A stretch of 64,000 nucleotides of DNA from Pseudarthrobacter chlorophenolicus A6 (GTDB lineage: Bacteria > Actinomycetota > Actinomycetes > Actinomycetales > Micrococcaceae). The number at the start of each line of letters is the position of its first letter. Within the stretch, counting starts at the first letter, position 1. The stretch spans positions 2,366,980 to 2,430,979 of the forward strand of contig NC_011886.1 of assembly GCF_000022025.1 (NCBI RefSeq), given 5' to 3'. A program made the position numbers and the translations under genes. This document shows positions 7,400 through 16,654 of the stretch, piece after piece. Below the pieces are notes generated by a model. The model was not told the DNA's origin. It did no database searches and worked only from the letters and a program-made list of their open reading frames with translations.

Positions 7400-8773
7400 A
7401 TGTCCGTGTCTACCGCCAGCAGCCCGGCAGTGGCTGCCCGGCCCAGGGCTTCCTTGGGGGTGGCGATGCTGGGGTTCTTCGTTGTCGCCCTGGATGCCCA
7501 GATCGTCAACGTTGCCCTGCCCGCGATCCGCAACGACCTCGGCGGGGGACTTTCGGGTCTGCAGTGGGTTGTGACCGGCTATGCTCTGATGTTTTCCGCC
7601 CTCCAACTGTTCGCCGGGACGTTCTCCGACCGGGCTGGAGCGCGTCGCGCTTACGGGATGGGCATGATCCTCTTCGTTGTTGCTTCCGCTGCCTGCGCGT
7701 TGAGCCCCTCGCTCCCGGCCCTGGTCGGGGCCCGTATTCTGCAGGGCATTGGCGCGGCGATGATCACCCCGGCGTCCCTGGCCCTGATCCGGGAGGCGTA
7801 CCACGACGCCGCAGCCCGCGGCCGGGCCACTGTTTACTGGGGGCTTGGCGGTTCCGTGGCGGCCGCCGCGGGACCGGTGCTGGGCGGGCTTCTCACGCAG
7901 CTCGACTGGCGGCTGATCTTTTTCGTCAACCTGCCCGTCGGAGCCGTCGCGCTCGGCGTCCTGTCCCGCGTCGCGGTATCACCCCGCCGAGCGGCACCGT
8001 TCGACTGGACCGGACAGATCAGCGCCGTCGTCGGGCTTGCAGCCCTGACCTACGGCATCATCGAAGGCGCCGAGGCCGGGTACGAAAGCCCTGCCATCGT
8101 GCTCATGTTCGCCGTCGCCGTCGCGGCCATCACCGCGTTCGTCTTCGCCCAGGCCTGGGGGCGGCATCCGATGATTCCGCTGGACTTGTTCCGCTCCCGT
8201 ACCGTGTCCACCGCACTGACCATTGCCGTGGTCACGATGGCCGGTTTCTACGGGATCGTGTTCGTCCAAAGCCTCTACTTCCAGCAGGAGCGCGGCGCTT
8301 CTGCCCTGGAAACCGGGGTGCTCTTCCTTCCAATGACGGCCCTTGTCGCCATCCTGAACCCCTGGGTGGCCCGCCTCATGGGCAAGTACGGGCACCCAGC
8401 CATGATCGCCACCGGCCAGCTCATCATGGCCGCCGGCCTGGCTGGACTGTGCCTGCTCCCAGCAGACGCACCGGTCCTGCTCGTCGCAGCGCTCATGGTC
8501 CCGGTAGGGGTCGGCGGCTCCTTCACTGTCCCCTCCATCATTGCCCAGGTCATGGACAACGTACCCGCCGAACGGGCCGGCACCGCCAGCGGCGTAGTCA
8601 ACACCGCCCGGCAAGTCGGCGGCACACTCGGCGTGGCCATCTTCGGCGCGGTGATCGCCAGCGGCGAGTTCATCACAGGTTTGCGCGCCAGCCTCGGCGC
8701 CACCGCCGTGGTCCTCATCGTCCTCATCGTCGCGTCCATGGCATTCCAACGCCGGCCGCACACAACCACCTGA
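7400..8773 (+). CDS. MFS transporter, DHA2 (EmrB/QacA-type) drug exporter
   Basis: 457-aa multi-spanning membrane protein, a proton-driven efflux pump of the DHA2 type. Visible signatures are ALDAQIVNVALPAI in helix 1 (the usual D and NVALP motif), LQWVVTGYAL in helix 2, the DRAGARRAYG loop 2-3 motif A variant, and ARILQGIGAAMITPASLALI with motif C-like GPVLGG later. I chose the ATG at 7400 because AAAGGA lies just upstream; an in-frame upstream start at 7346 would run through the candidate operator. It heads the redox operon, with the cupin gene 40 bp later. Substrate unknown. Confidence 0.9.
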   Translation: MSVSTASSPAVAARPRASLGVAMLGFFVVALDAQIVNVALPAIRNDLGGGLSGLQWVVTGYALMFSALQLFAGTFSDRAGARRAYGMGMILFVVASAACALSPSLPALVGARILQGIGAAMITPASLALIREAYHDAAARGRATVYWGLGGSVAAAAGPVLGGLLTQLDWRLIFFVNLPVGAVALGVLSRVAVSPRRAAPFDWTGQISAVVGLAALTYGIIEGAEAGYESPAIVLMFAVAVAAITAFVFAQAWGRHPMIPLDLFRSRTVSTALTIAVVTMAGFYGIVFVQSLYFQQERGASALETGVLFLPMTALVAILNPWVARLMGKYGHPAMIATGQLIMAAGLAGLCLLPADAPVLLVAALMVPVGVGGSFTVPSIIAQVMDNVPAERAGTASGVVNTARQVGGTLGVAIFGAVIASGEFITGLRASLGATAVVLIVLIVASMAFQRRPHTTT

Positions 8774-8813
8774 GCATGCCATCCGCAGACCAACCTCAAC
8801 GAAAGGAGCAGGC

Positions 8814-9245
8814 ATGCGCCTCACAGTTCCCGCACCCACGACCAAAGGACCGGCCGAAAAGTTCACCGGCGACGTGTACCTGAACCCACTGCACTCAGCT
8901 GAAAGCCCCTCCCGGCTCGGATTCGCGATGGTCCGGTTCGACCCCGGGGCACGGACCCACTGGCACTCCCACCCGCTGGGCCAAACACTGCACTGCACCG
9001 ACGGAACAGGACTGGTGGCCACCCGGGACGGGAAAGCCATCCTGATGCACCCCGGAGACACCGTCCACACCCCTCCCGGAGAAGAACACTGGCACGGCGC
9101 AATCCCGGACTCCCTCATGTGCCACCTGGCCATGGTCGAACACGACGACGGCCACACAGCAACGTGGCTCGAACCCGTCAGTGACCAGGAATACCAAGCC
9201 GCCCACTCCAAAACCCACCCACAAACCACAGCAGAACAACGCTAA
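8814..9245 (+). CDS. Cupin domain-containing protein
   Basis: 143-aa single-domain cupin, cytosolic. The metal-binding first cupin motif is visible as [14 protein letters not shown] and the second as [18 protein letters not shown], giving the usual His/His/Gln/His ligand set, so it probably binds a divalent metal and acts as a small dioxygenase, isomerase or sensor. The start has a strong AAAGGAG site 6 nt upstream. It lies 40 bp after the exporter and 10 bp before the aldo/keto reductase. Cupins of this kind often accompany AKR and carboxymuconolactone decarboxylase-like genes in quinone or aldehyde stress clusters. Substrate unknown. Confidence 0.9.
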   Translation: MRLTVPAPTTKGPAEKFTGDVYLNPLHSAESPSRLGFAMVRFDPGARTHWHSHPLGQTLHCTDGTGLVATRDGKAILMHPGDTVHTPPGEEHWHGAIPDSLMCHLAMVEHDDGHTATWLEPVSDQEYQAAHSKTHPQTTAEQR

Positions 9246-9255
9246 GGAAAAACCC

Positions 9256-10113
9256 ATGAAGAACGTCACGCTCAACAACGGCATCGAAATGCCAATCCTC
9301 GGCTTCGGTGTCTTCCAGATCCCCGAAGAAGAAACCCAAGCCGCCGTCGAAGCAGCCATCGCGACCGGCTACCGGCACCTGGACACCGCCGCGTCCTACG
9401 GCAACGAAGGGGCCGTCGGCGCCGCGATCAAAGCCAGCGGCATCAACCGCGAGGAACTGTTCATCACCACCCAGCTCTGGATCCAGCACGCACCCACCGG
9501 CAACGTCCAGGAAGACACCAAGCGCGCCTTCGAGAACTCCCTGAACCGGCTCGGACTGGACTACCTCGACCTCTACCTGATCCACCAGCCACTCGGTGAC
9601 TACTACAGCGAATGGCGCGCCATGCAGGACCTGAACAAGGAAGGCCTCACCCGGGCCATCGGCGTCTCGAACTTCCACCCGGACCGGCTGGTGGACCTCA
9701 TAGACCACAACGAAATCGTCCCTGCCGTGAACCAGATCGAAACGCACCCGTTCCACCAGCGCGCCGCCGACCAGGAACTAATGCGCGAACGCGGCGTGCA
9801 GATCGAATCCTGGGGACCGTTCGCCGAAGGCAAGAACAACCTCTTCACCGACCCCGTTCTCAGCACCATCGCTGACGCCCACGGCAAGTCCGTCGCCCAG
9901 GTCGTGCTGCGCTGGCTCATCCAGCGCGACGTGGTCGTGATCCCCAAGTCTGTCCGGCCCGAGCGCATGGCCCAGAACCTGGACGTCTTCGGCTTCACCC
10001 TCACCGAAGAGCAGATGAACCAGATCGCGGCACTGGACACCGGTGCCAGCCTTTTCTTCGACCACCGCGACCCCGCCATGGTCAGCTGGCTCGGCAACCG
10101 CCGCTACCGCTAG
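9256..10113 (+). CDS. Aldo/keto reductase with catalytic Lys replaced by Gln
   Basis: 285-aa TIM-barrel NADPH-dependent reductase of the 2,5-diketogluconate reductase type. The N-terminal [17 protein letters not shown], the catalytic Asp43 and Tyr48 in DTAASYGNE, His110 in LYLIHQP, and the NADP-binding [12 protein letters not shown] segment are all present. The lysine expected in the TTKLW motif is glutamine (TTQLWIQ, residue 73, codon CAG), so the standard Asp-Tyr-Lys-His tetrad is incomplete. The start is chosen at the ATG 10 bp after the cupin stop, with AAGGAA before it. Codon use is richer in GAA and ACC than neighbouring housekeeping genes. Confidence 0.93.
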   Translation: MKNVTLNNGIEMPILGFGVFQIPEEETQAAVEAAIATGYRHLDTAASYGNEGAVGAAIKASGINREELFITTQLWIQHAPTGNVQEDTKRAFENSLNRLGLDYLDLYLIHQPLGDYYSEWRAMQDLNKEGLTRAIGVSNFHPDRLVDLIDHNEIVPAVNQIETHPFHQRAADQELMRERGVQIESWGPFAEGKNNLFTDPVLSTIADAHGKSVAQVVLRWLIQRDVVVIPKSVRPERMAQNLDVFGFTLTEEQMNQIAALDTGASLFFDHRDPAMVSWLGNRRYR

Positions 10114-10118
10114 ACACC

Positions 10119-10808
10119 ATGACACGCCCGCTGGCCACCAGCGAGTCAAGCGTCAGTCGGCGGTCCGCCCTTCGCGGGGCGGCCGCCGGCCTGACCGGCG
10201 CCCTCATCACCGCAACAGCAGCCTGTACACCCCCAGGAAATGGAACAGTGCCCGCAACAGAAACAGCAACCCCCGGCCAGAGCGGTCAACGCGTACTGCT
10301 CGCCTACTTCTCCAGGGCCGGGGAAAACTACTACTACGGCGGGCGCACCAATCTCGAAGTCGGCAACACCGAAGTCCTAGCCGGGATGATCAGCGCCCTG
10401 GTCCCTTGCGACGTGCACCGCATCGAAGCGGCCGACCCCTACCCCGACAGCTATGACGCTACCGTCGCCCGAAACGTCCGAGAGCAAAACCAGAACGCCC
10501 GCCCTGCCATCAGCAACCCGCTGCCTTCCATCGACCAGTACGACGCAATAATCCTTGCCAGTGGCATCTGGAACGTCCGCGCACCCATGATCATGACCAC
10601 TTTTACAGAAAGCTACGACTTCACCGGCAAAACCGTCCTCCCGGTCGCCACGCACGCCATGAGCGGAATGGGCAACACCATGCGTGACTACACCGAATCC
10701 TGCCCCGGCGCGCAAATCCGCCAAGGACTGGCCGTCAAGGGAGAAGAAGTCCAAGAGGCCGGACCAAATTTACAGTCATGGCTCCAACGCTCCGGACTCT
10801 TTCAATAG
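10119..10808 (+). CDS. Exported flavodoxin-like lipoprotein
   Basis: 229-aa protein. The N-terminus has a twin-arginine-like SRRSALRG motif, a hydrophobic stretch, and an ATAAC lipobox with Cys near residue 36, predicting a Tat-exported, lipid-anchored protein. The rest is a flavodoxin fold: the FMN phosphate loop region AYFSRAGENYYYGG, then ILASGIWNVRAPMIMTTF and PVATHAMSGMGNTMRDY. Exported flavodoxins of this group probably use FMN to reduce quinones or other redox partners at the membrane. It begins 5 bp after the aldo/keto reductase stop and so is coupled to it. Confidence 0.88.
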   Translation: MTRPLATSESSVSRRSALRGAAAGLTGALITATAACTPPGNGTVPATETATPGQSGQRVLLAYFSRAGENYYYGGRTNLEVGNTEVLAGMISALVPCDVHRIEAADPYPDSYDATVARNVREQNQNARPAISNPLPSIDQYDAIILASGIWNVRAPMIMTTFTESYDFTGKTVLPVATHAMSGMGNTMRDYTESCPGAQIRQGLAVKGEEVQEAGPNLQSWLQRSGLFQ

Positions 10809-10857
10809 CCCTCCTGGCCAGCACGCACGCCTCACCAAACAAATCCGAAGGACAACC

Positions 10858-11181
10858 ATGAACGAACCAACCCAAACACGTGCCCAGCAACTCATCGGTG
10901 ATTTCGCCCCCAAACTCGTTGACCTCACCGACAACGTCCTCTTCGGAGACGTGTGGGAGCGCTCCGAACTGTCCCCGAGGGACCGCAGCCTGATCACCGT
11001 CGCCAGCCTGGTCACCAGCGGCAGCACCGATCAACTCCGCGGACACCTCGCCCGTGCGCGAACCAACGGCTTGACGGAAACTGAACTGAAAGAAGCGATC
11101 ATCCATCTGGCCTTCTACGCCGGATGGCCCAAAGCCATGTCCGCAATCACCATCGCCAAGGAAATCTTCAATACAAAGTAG
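10858..11181 (+). CDS. Carboxymuconolactone decarboxylase family protein
   Basis: 107-aa all-helical protein of the CMD/AhpD superfamily. The conserved SPRDRSLITVASLVTSG segment and the C-terminal HLAFYAGWPKAMSAI are diagnostic. It lacks the AhpD CxxC pair, so a peroxidase role like AhpD is unlikely. Homologues next to cupin and AKR genes are usually of unknown reaction. The start is the ATG at 10858 preceded by GAAGGAC; an upstream in-frame start at 10684 would overlap the flavodoxin gene by 125 bp and is rejected. Last gene of the redox operon. Confidence 0.9.
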   Translation: MNEPTQTRAQQLIGDFAPKLVDLTDNVLFGDVWERSELSPRDRSLITVASLVTSGSTDQLRGHLARARTNGLTETELKEAIIHLAFYAGWPKAMSAITIAKEIFNTK

Positions 11182-11365
11182 GACGTAACGGAGCCCGGTT
11201 GACCGGACAATTCGGTCTTCCCTCACTGCCATTCGAGAGGTATGTGTCCCTTGACAGGTGCAGGAGCTCGATTCCTGGAAGTCGTACTAGTCTTCGAACT
11301 CCCCCACGGCACCTGATACGTTCAGCTCAGACCCGTTGCGACGTTGATTAGAAACCGCCTAGTGG

Positions 11366-11944
11366 CTACTGGTCAATGGTCACCGTTTGGGCCCCACAGG
11401 TGAGGTGCAGGCCGGTGGCGTCACTGTGCAGCTGGCAGTCCTGGTCCTTCACCCGCGGCCAGCCACCCAGCTCGTCAGCGCGGCGTGACCACTTGTAGTG
11501 CAGACTGTCGTGCGGGGTATAGATGTCGACTGCGTCCCCGTCAAAGCCGTCCTGGACCAGGAGAACGGACTGGCCGTCAGCAGCCGCGACTTTCACATCA
11601 TCGCCGATACCTACTGCGCCGAGGATCGCGAAGATGAGGACGATGCCGAGGAAGGGCAGTGCCGCGGCGGCCGCCAGTCCCGTCGTCCAGCCAACGGTGC
11701 GCCGCAGGACCTTCCTAGGGATGCGGCCGATCAGGGAAGGGACCACGAGTATCAGCCCCGCGGCGGCCACCAAGGAAGCGACGATCATTAGCCCATAGAC
11801 AACGTTGGACGCCCGCACGCCGATGTAGAGCAGCAGGCCCTGGCCAGCAGCCGCGCCGTCCGCGGCGTGCAGCCACAAGCCGCCTCCGGTGATGACGGCT
11901 GCAGCCAGCAGCAAGGCAACACCCCAGACCTCGCGGCGTTTCAT
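11366..11944 (-). CDS. Membrane protein of unknown function
   Basis: 192-aa protein with three or so hydrophobic helices: about residues 8-26, 50-72 (GLMIVASLVAAAGLILVVPS) and 88-112 (TGLAAAAALPFLGIVLIFAI), followed by a hydrophilic C-terminal domain of about 75 residues with two cysteines (DQDCQLHS, LTCGAQT). The tail is probably extracytoplasmic and disulfide-bonded. No family recognised. It stands alone between the redox operon (convergent) and a 269-bp gap before the nrdF terminator, in which I see only the hairpin at 12153. Confidence 0.75.
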   Translation of the reverse strand: MKRREVWGVALLLAAAVITGGGLWLHAADGAAAGQGLLLYIGVRASNVVYGLMIVASLVAAAGLILVVPSLIGRIPRKVLRRTVGWTTGLAAAAALPFLGIVLIFAILGAVGIGDDVKVAAADGQSVLLVQDGFDGDAVDIYTPHDSLHYKWSRRADELGGWPRVKDQDCQLHSDATGLHLTCGAQTVTIDQ

Positions 11945-12152
11945 GGACCGCCTGGACTGACAACTGTCGCCACGTCAGCCCGATTCCGCGCATCCTCCAT
12001 CGACCGTGCCATCGCGACGTGGAGCGCATGAAAACTTGCATGGCTCATGGACTGAAGCCTATCTGGCTCCAACCACTCAAGGAGCCTTCCCAAGAAGAGC
12101 TCAGGAATCGGGTCTCCGCCTCGACCCTGCGCCCGTCGTTAGTTATAAGCAC

Positions 12153-12180
12153 ATGGCCCCCGGAGTATCCCGGGGGCCAT
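12153..12180 (-). terminator. Rho-independent-type hairpin after nrdF
   Basis: Perfect 11-bp inverted repeat ATGGCCCCCGG / CCGGGGGCCAT with a 6-nt loop, 34 bp downstream of the nrdF stop codon. It ends the nrdHIEF operon and has no strong U-run. Confidence 0.7.
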
Positions 12181-12213
12181 CAGCTTATGTCTGTGTTGTT
12201 GAAGAAGAAGTGA

Positions 12214-13296
<1,083 letters not shown>

Positions 13297-15435
13297 CTAC
13301 AGCATGCAGCTGACGCAACCCTCAACTTCCGTTCCTTCCAGCGCGAGCTGGCGGAGACGGATGTAGTAAATGGTCTTGATGCCCTTCTTCCAGGCGTAAA
13401 TCTGGGCCTTGTTGATGTCGCGGGTGGTGGCGGTGTCCTTGAAGAACAGCGTCAGCGACAGGCCCTGGTCCACGTGCTGGGTGGCAGCCGCGTAGGTGTC
13501 GATGACCTTCTCGTAGCCGATCTCGTACGCGTCCTGGTAGTACTCCAGGTTGTCGTTGGTGAGGTACGGCGCCGGGTAGTACACGCGGCCCAGCTTGCCT
13601 TCCTTGCGGATCTCGATCTTGGATGCCACCGGGTGTATGGAGGAAGTGGAGTTGTTGATGTAGGAGATCGAGCCGGTGGGCGGAACAGCCTGCAGGTTCT
13701 GGTTGTAGATGCCGTGCTCCATGACGGAGGCCTTCAGCGCCAGCCAGTCAGCCTGCGTGGGGATGTGCACGTCCTTGAAGAGCTCGCGGACCTTTTCGGT
13801 CTGCGGCACCCATTCCTGCTCCGTGTACTTGTCGAAGAACTCACCCGAGGCGTACTTGGACTTCTCGAAGCCGCCGAACGTCTGGCCGGTCTCGATGGCC
13901 AGCAGGTTGGAGGCACGGACAGCGTGGAACACCACCGAGTAGAAGTAGATGTTGGTGAAGTCCAGGCCCTCTTCCGAACCGTAGTGGACCCGTTCGCGGG
14001 CCAAGTAGCCGTGCAGGTTCATCTGGCCCAGGCCGATGGCGTGGCTCTGGTCGTTGCCCTTGGCGATGGACGGCACCGAGGTGATGTTGGACATGTCGGA
14101 CACTGCGGACAGCGAACGGATGGCCGTCTCGATGGTCAGGCCGAAGTCCGGCGAATCCATGGTCTTCGCGATGTTCAGCGAGCCCAGGTTGCAGGAGATG
14201 TCCTTGCCGGTGTCATCGTAGGACAGGTCATCATGGTACGTGGTGGGCTGGGAAACCTGGAGGATCTCCGAGCACAGGTTGGACATGATGATCTTGCCGT
14301 CGATCGGGTTGGCCCGGTTCACGGTGTCCTCGAACATGATGTACGGGTAGCCGGACTCGAACTGGATCTCGGCGAGGGTCTGGAAGAACTCGCGGGCCTT
14401 GATCTTGGTCTTCTTGATCCGGGAGTCGTCCACCATCTCGTAGTACTTCTCGGTGACCGAGACGTCGGAGAACGGCATGCCGTAGACCTTTTCGACGTCG
14501 TAGGGCGAGAACAGGTACATGTCATCGTCCTTCTTGGCCAGCTCGAACGTGATGTCCGGGATGACGACGCCCAGCGAGAGGGTTTTGATGCGGATCTTCT
14601 CGTCCGCGTTCTCGCGCTTGGTGTCCAGGAACCGGTAGATGTCCGGGTGGTGCGCGTGCAGGTACACGGCACCGGCACCCTGGCGGGCACCGAGCTGGTT
14701 GGCGTAGGAGAAGCTGTCTTCGAGGAGCTTCATCACGGGGATGACGCCGGAGGACTGGTTCTCGATCTGCTTGATCGGCGCGCCAACTTCGCGGATGTTG
14801 GTCAGGGCAAACGCCACGCCGCCGCCGCGCTTGGACAGCTGCAGTGCGGAGTTGATGGACCGGCCGATCGACTCCATGTTGTCTTCGATGCGCAGCAGGA
14901 AGCAGGAGACCAGCTCGCCGCGCTGCTTCTTGCCGGCGTTCAGGAACGTGGGGGTGGCCGGCTGGAAGCGGCCGTCGATGATCTCGTCCACCATTTGGAG
15001 GGCAAGCTGCTCGTTGCCGCGGGCCAGGTGCAGCGCCACCATGCACACACGGTCCTCGTAGCGCTCCAGGAAGCGCTTGCCGTCGAACGTCTTCAGCGTG
15101 TAGGACGTGTAGAACTTGAACGCGCCCAGGAAGGTCTCGAAGCGGAACTTCTTTTTGTACGCGCGGTTGAAGAGATCGCGGATGAAGTTCATCGTGTACT
15201 GGTCGAGCGTCTCGCGCTCGTAGTAGTCGTTCTTGACCAGGTACTCGAGCTTCTCTTCCAGATCATGGAAGAACACGGTGTTGTTGTTAACGTGCTGCAG
15301 GAAGTACTGGTGCGCAGCCTCACGGTCGGCGCCGAACTGGATCTCTCCGTTCGGGCCGTACAGGTTCAGCATCGCGTTCAGCTCGTGATAGCCCAAACCC
15401 TTGTAGGCGGCAGGCATCTCAGGCTTCTGGGCCAT
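13297..15435 (-). CDS. nrdE: Ribonucleotide-diphosphate reductase alpha subunit, class Ib
   Basis: 712-aa catalytic subunit that reduces ribonucleoside diphosphates to deoxy forms, re-reduced by NrdH. Diagnostic features are the central [20 protein letters not shown] region, the [10 protein letters not shown] segment with nearby active-site cysteines (SCFLLR, NLCSEI), the [10 protein letters not shown] loop, and the C-terminal redox pair CVSCML. It has no N-terminal ATP cone, as expected for class Ib. I start it at the ATG at 15435 ([14 protein letters not shown]), since the upstream extension lies in nrdI. It begins 2 bp after the nrdI stop codon. Confidence 0.97.
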   Translation of the reverse strand: MAQKPEMPAAYKGLGYHELNAMLNLYGPNGEIQFGADREAAHQYFLQHVNNNTVFFHDLEEKLEYLVKNDYYERETLDQYTMNFIRDLFNRAYKKKFRFETFLGAFKFYTSYTLKTFDGKRFLERYEDRVCMVALHLARGNEQLALQMVDEIIDGRFQPATPTFLNAGKKQRGELVSCFLLRIEDNMESIGRSINSALQLSKRGGGVAFALTNIREVGAPIKQIENQSSGVIPVMKLLEDSFSYANQLGARQGAGAVYLHAHHPDIYRFLDTKRENADEKIRIKTLSLGVVIPDITFELAKKDDDMYLFSPYDVEKVYGMPFSDVSVTEKYYEMVDDSRIKKTKIKAREFFQTLAEIQFESGYPYIMFEDTVNRANPIDGKIIMSNLCSEILQVSQPTTYHDDLSYDDTGKDISCNLGSLNIAKTMDSPDFGLTIETAIRSLSAVSDMSNITSVPSIAKGNDQSHAIGLGQMNLHGYLARERVHYGSEEGLDFTNIYFYSVVFHAVRASNLLAIETGQTFGGFEKSKYASGEFFDKYTEQEWVPQTEKVRELFKDVHIPTQADWLALKASVMEHGIYNQNLQAVPPTGSISYINNSTSSIHPVASKIEIRKEGKLGRVYYPAPYLTNDNLEYYQDAYEIGYEKVIDTYAAATQHVDQGLSLTLFFKDTATTRDINKAQIYAWKKGIKTIYYIRLRQLALEGTEVEGCVSCML

Positions 15436-15437
15436 GG

Positions 15438-15977
15438 TTACTTCTGTGTCTGCGACAGTCGTGTCCAAAACGTGTCCAATCCTTGGTTGACCCGGGTGAC
15501 GTCTTCCGGCGTTCCCATAAGTTCGAATCGATAAAGGTGGGGTACCTGGCATTTGGCGGCGATGATGTCCGCCGCCAGGCAGTAGTTGTCCCCGAAGTTT
15601 GTGTTTCCGGCGCCGATCACCCCGCGGAGCAGCTGCCTGTTCTGCGGGTTGTTCAGGAACCGGATGACCTGCTTGGGGACGGACCCCTCTCCCCCGGTGC
15701 CGCCGTAGGTGGGCACCACCAGCACGAACGGCCGGGCGGCGAGGAGGGGTGCGTCTTTGGCATAAAGCGGGATCCGGGCCACTTCCCGGCCGAGCTTCGC
15801 AACGAAGCGGCCGGTGTTCTCGGAAGTCGAGGAAAAGTAGATGAGCTGGCTGCCGGTCCGGACTGCTTCGGTTTCATCCGATGCCCGGACGGGCGGGGAC
15901 ACCTCCACGCGCTGAGCCGCGTGGTTGTGCAGGGCACTGCGTCCCTGCTGTGCTGCTGGTGCTGCGATGGAAGTCAC
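15438..15977 (-). CDS. nrdI: Class Ib ribonucleotide reductase assembly flavoprotein NrdI
   Basis: 179-aa FMN protein that supplies oxidant for assembling the Mn-tyrosyl radical in NrdF. The flavodoxin-like [15 protein letters not shown] segment, [20 protein letters not shown] and [12 protein letters not shown] are characteristic. The conserved core begins around residue 43, and the 40-residue N-terminal extension (Ala/Gln-rich) varies in the family. The start is uncertain: I take the GTG at 15977, while further upstream codons would overlap nrdH. Third gene position in nrdHIEF is canonical. Confidence 0.93.
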   Translation of the reverse strand: MTSIAAPAAQQGRSALHNHAAQRVEVSPPVRASDETEAVRTGSQLIYFSSTSENTGRFVAKLGREVARIPLYAKDAPLLAARPFVLVVPTYGGTGGEGSVPKQVIRFLNNPQNRQLLRGVIGAGNTNFGDNYCLAADIIAAKCQVPHLYRFELMGTPEDVTRVNQGLDTFWTRLSQTQK

Positions 15978-16011
15978 CTCAGCTGGCTGGTTTGAAGGAA
16001 AAGCGGATTGC

Positions 16012-16257
16012 CTAGGCCACGGAGGAAACTGCGGAGAGCGCCAGTTCCTCGATCTTGTCCGGGCGGAAGCCGGACCAGTGGTCCTGGTCGGTGACCACAA
16101 CGGGAGCCTGCATGTAGCCCAGCGCCTTCAGGCGGTCGAGCGCCTCGGCGTCCTGGGAGATGTCAACGCTCTGGTAGGTGATGCCCTTCTTATCAAGAGC
16201 GCGGTAGGTGGCGTTGCACTGAACACAAGCAGGCTTCGTGTAAACCGTTACGGTCAT
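16012..16257 (-). CDS. nrdH: Glutaredoxin-like protein NrdH
   Basis: 81-aa thioredoxin-fold hydrogen donor for NrdE. The active site CVQC is at residues 10-13 in [15 protein letters not shown], and the C-terminal GFRPDKI segment is the NrdH signature. The start is the ATG at 16257 behind GGGGACAGGGAC; a longer in-frame start at 16308 adds an unconserved stretch. First gene of the nrdHIEF operon, with candidate NrdR boxes 65-107 bp upstream. Confidence 0.95.
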   Translation of the reverse strand: MTVTVYTKPACVQCNATYRALDKKGITYQSVDISQDAEALDRLKALGYMQAPVVVTDQDHWSGFRPDKIEELALSAVSSVA

Positions 16258-16321
16258 TGTCCCTGTCCCCTTAGTCGAAATCTTCGCTGGTCCGGTGTCC
16301 CCGTCCAAGCTGTATGTCGAT

Positions 16322-16364
16322 ACTACATGTAGTGCAGACGCCTCTTAGGAACCCCTAGATGATG
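16322..16364 (-). promoter_or_regulatory. Candidate tandem NrdR boxes upstream of nrdH
   Basis: ACTACATGTAGT (16322-16333) is a perfect 12-bp palindrome whose core CTACATGTAG fits the NrdR-box pattern CwAtATaTwG at 8 of 10 positions. A weaker match, CTAGATGATG (16355-16364), starts exactly 32 bp further upstream, about three helical turns, the usual spacing of paired NrdR boxes. NrdR would repress nrdHIEF when dATP is high. The nrdR gene is not in the window. Confidence 0.5.
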
Positions 16365-16550
16365 TATTACAAGTATGTCATTTAATGCACCGTTAATCCA
16401 CAGGCGGGGCCCTTCAAAATGTCCGGAATCCCGGCGATTTCGTGGACACCATCCACACCCTGTGGAGTACTTAGCCACATTTAAAGCCCAGCGTGTCGGG
16501 GAAAAGACGGCGTGTCGCGCCCGCCCGCCGGGCGGTCCCGGACAGCCAAA

Positions 16551-16582
16551 AGGGGGTCCCGAAGTGACCTTCGGAACCCCCT
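16551..16582 (-). terminator. Terminator of the FAD-DUF1365-Cfa operon
   Basis: AGGGGGTCCCGAAG (16551-16564) pairs with CTTCGGAACCCCCT (16569-16582), 13 of 14 positions, with a 4-nt loop. Read on the minus strand the stem is followed by TTTT. It lies 73 bp after the methyltransferase stop codon. Confidence 0.75.
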
Positions 16583-16654
16583 TGGGTGAGCAAACGCACG
16601 ACGGCGGCAGGCCGGCGTCGTGCGCCCCCCAGCTTTCACCCGGGGAAGGTGGCG

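Larger units (their letters stand above)
16258..16654. other. Intergenic region between nrdH and the Cfa-type gene
   Basis: 397 bp without a credible gene. It holds the nrdH leader, the candidate NrdR boxes (16322-16364) and, at the other end, the terminator of the Cfa-type operon (16551-16582). Nothing else was recognised. Confidence 0.6.

Noticed and set aside
11201..11217. GACCG/CGGTC hairpin after the CMD-family gene as terminator
   Set aside because: Only a 5-bp stem with a 7-nt loop and no T-run.
11945..12152. Possible small gene on the plus strand near 12006-12213
   Set aside because: The frames have no ribosome-binding site, no motif and run through the nrdF terminator hairpin.
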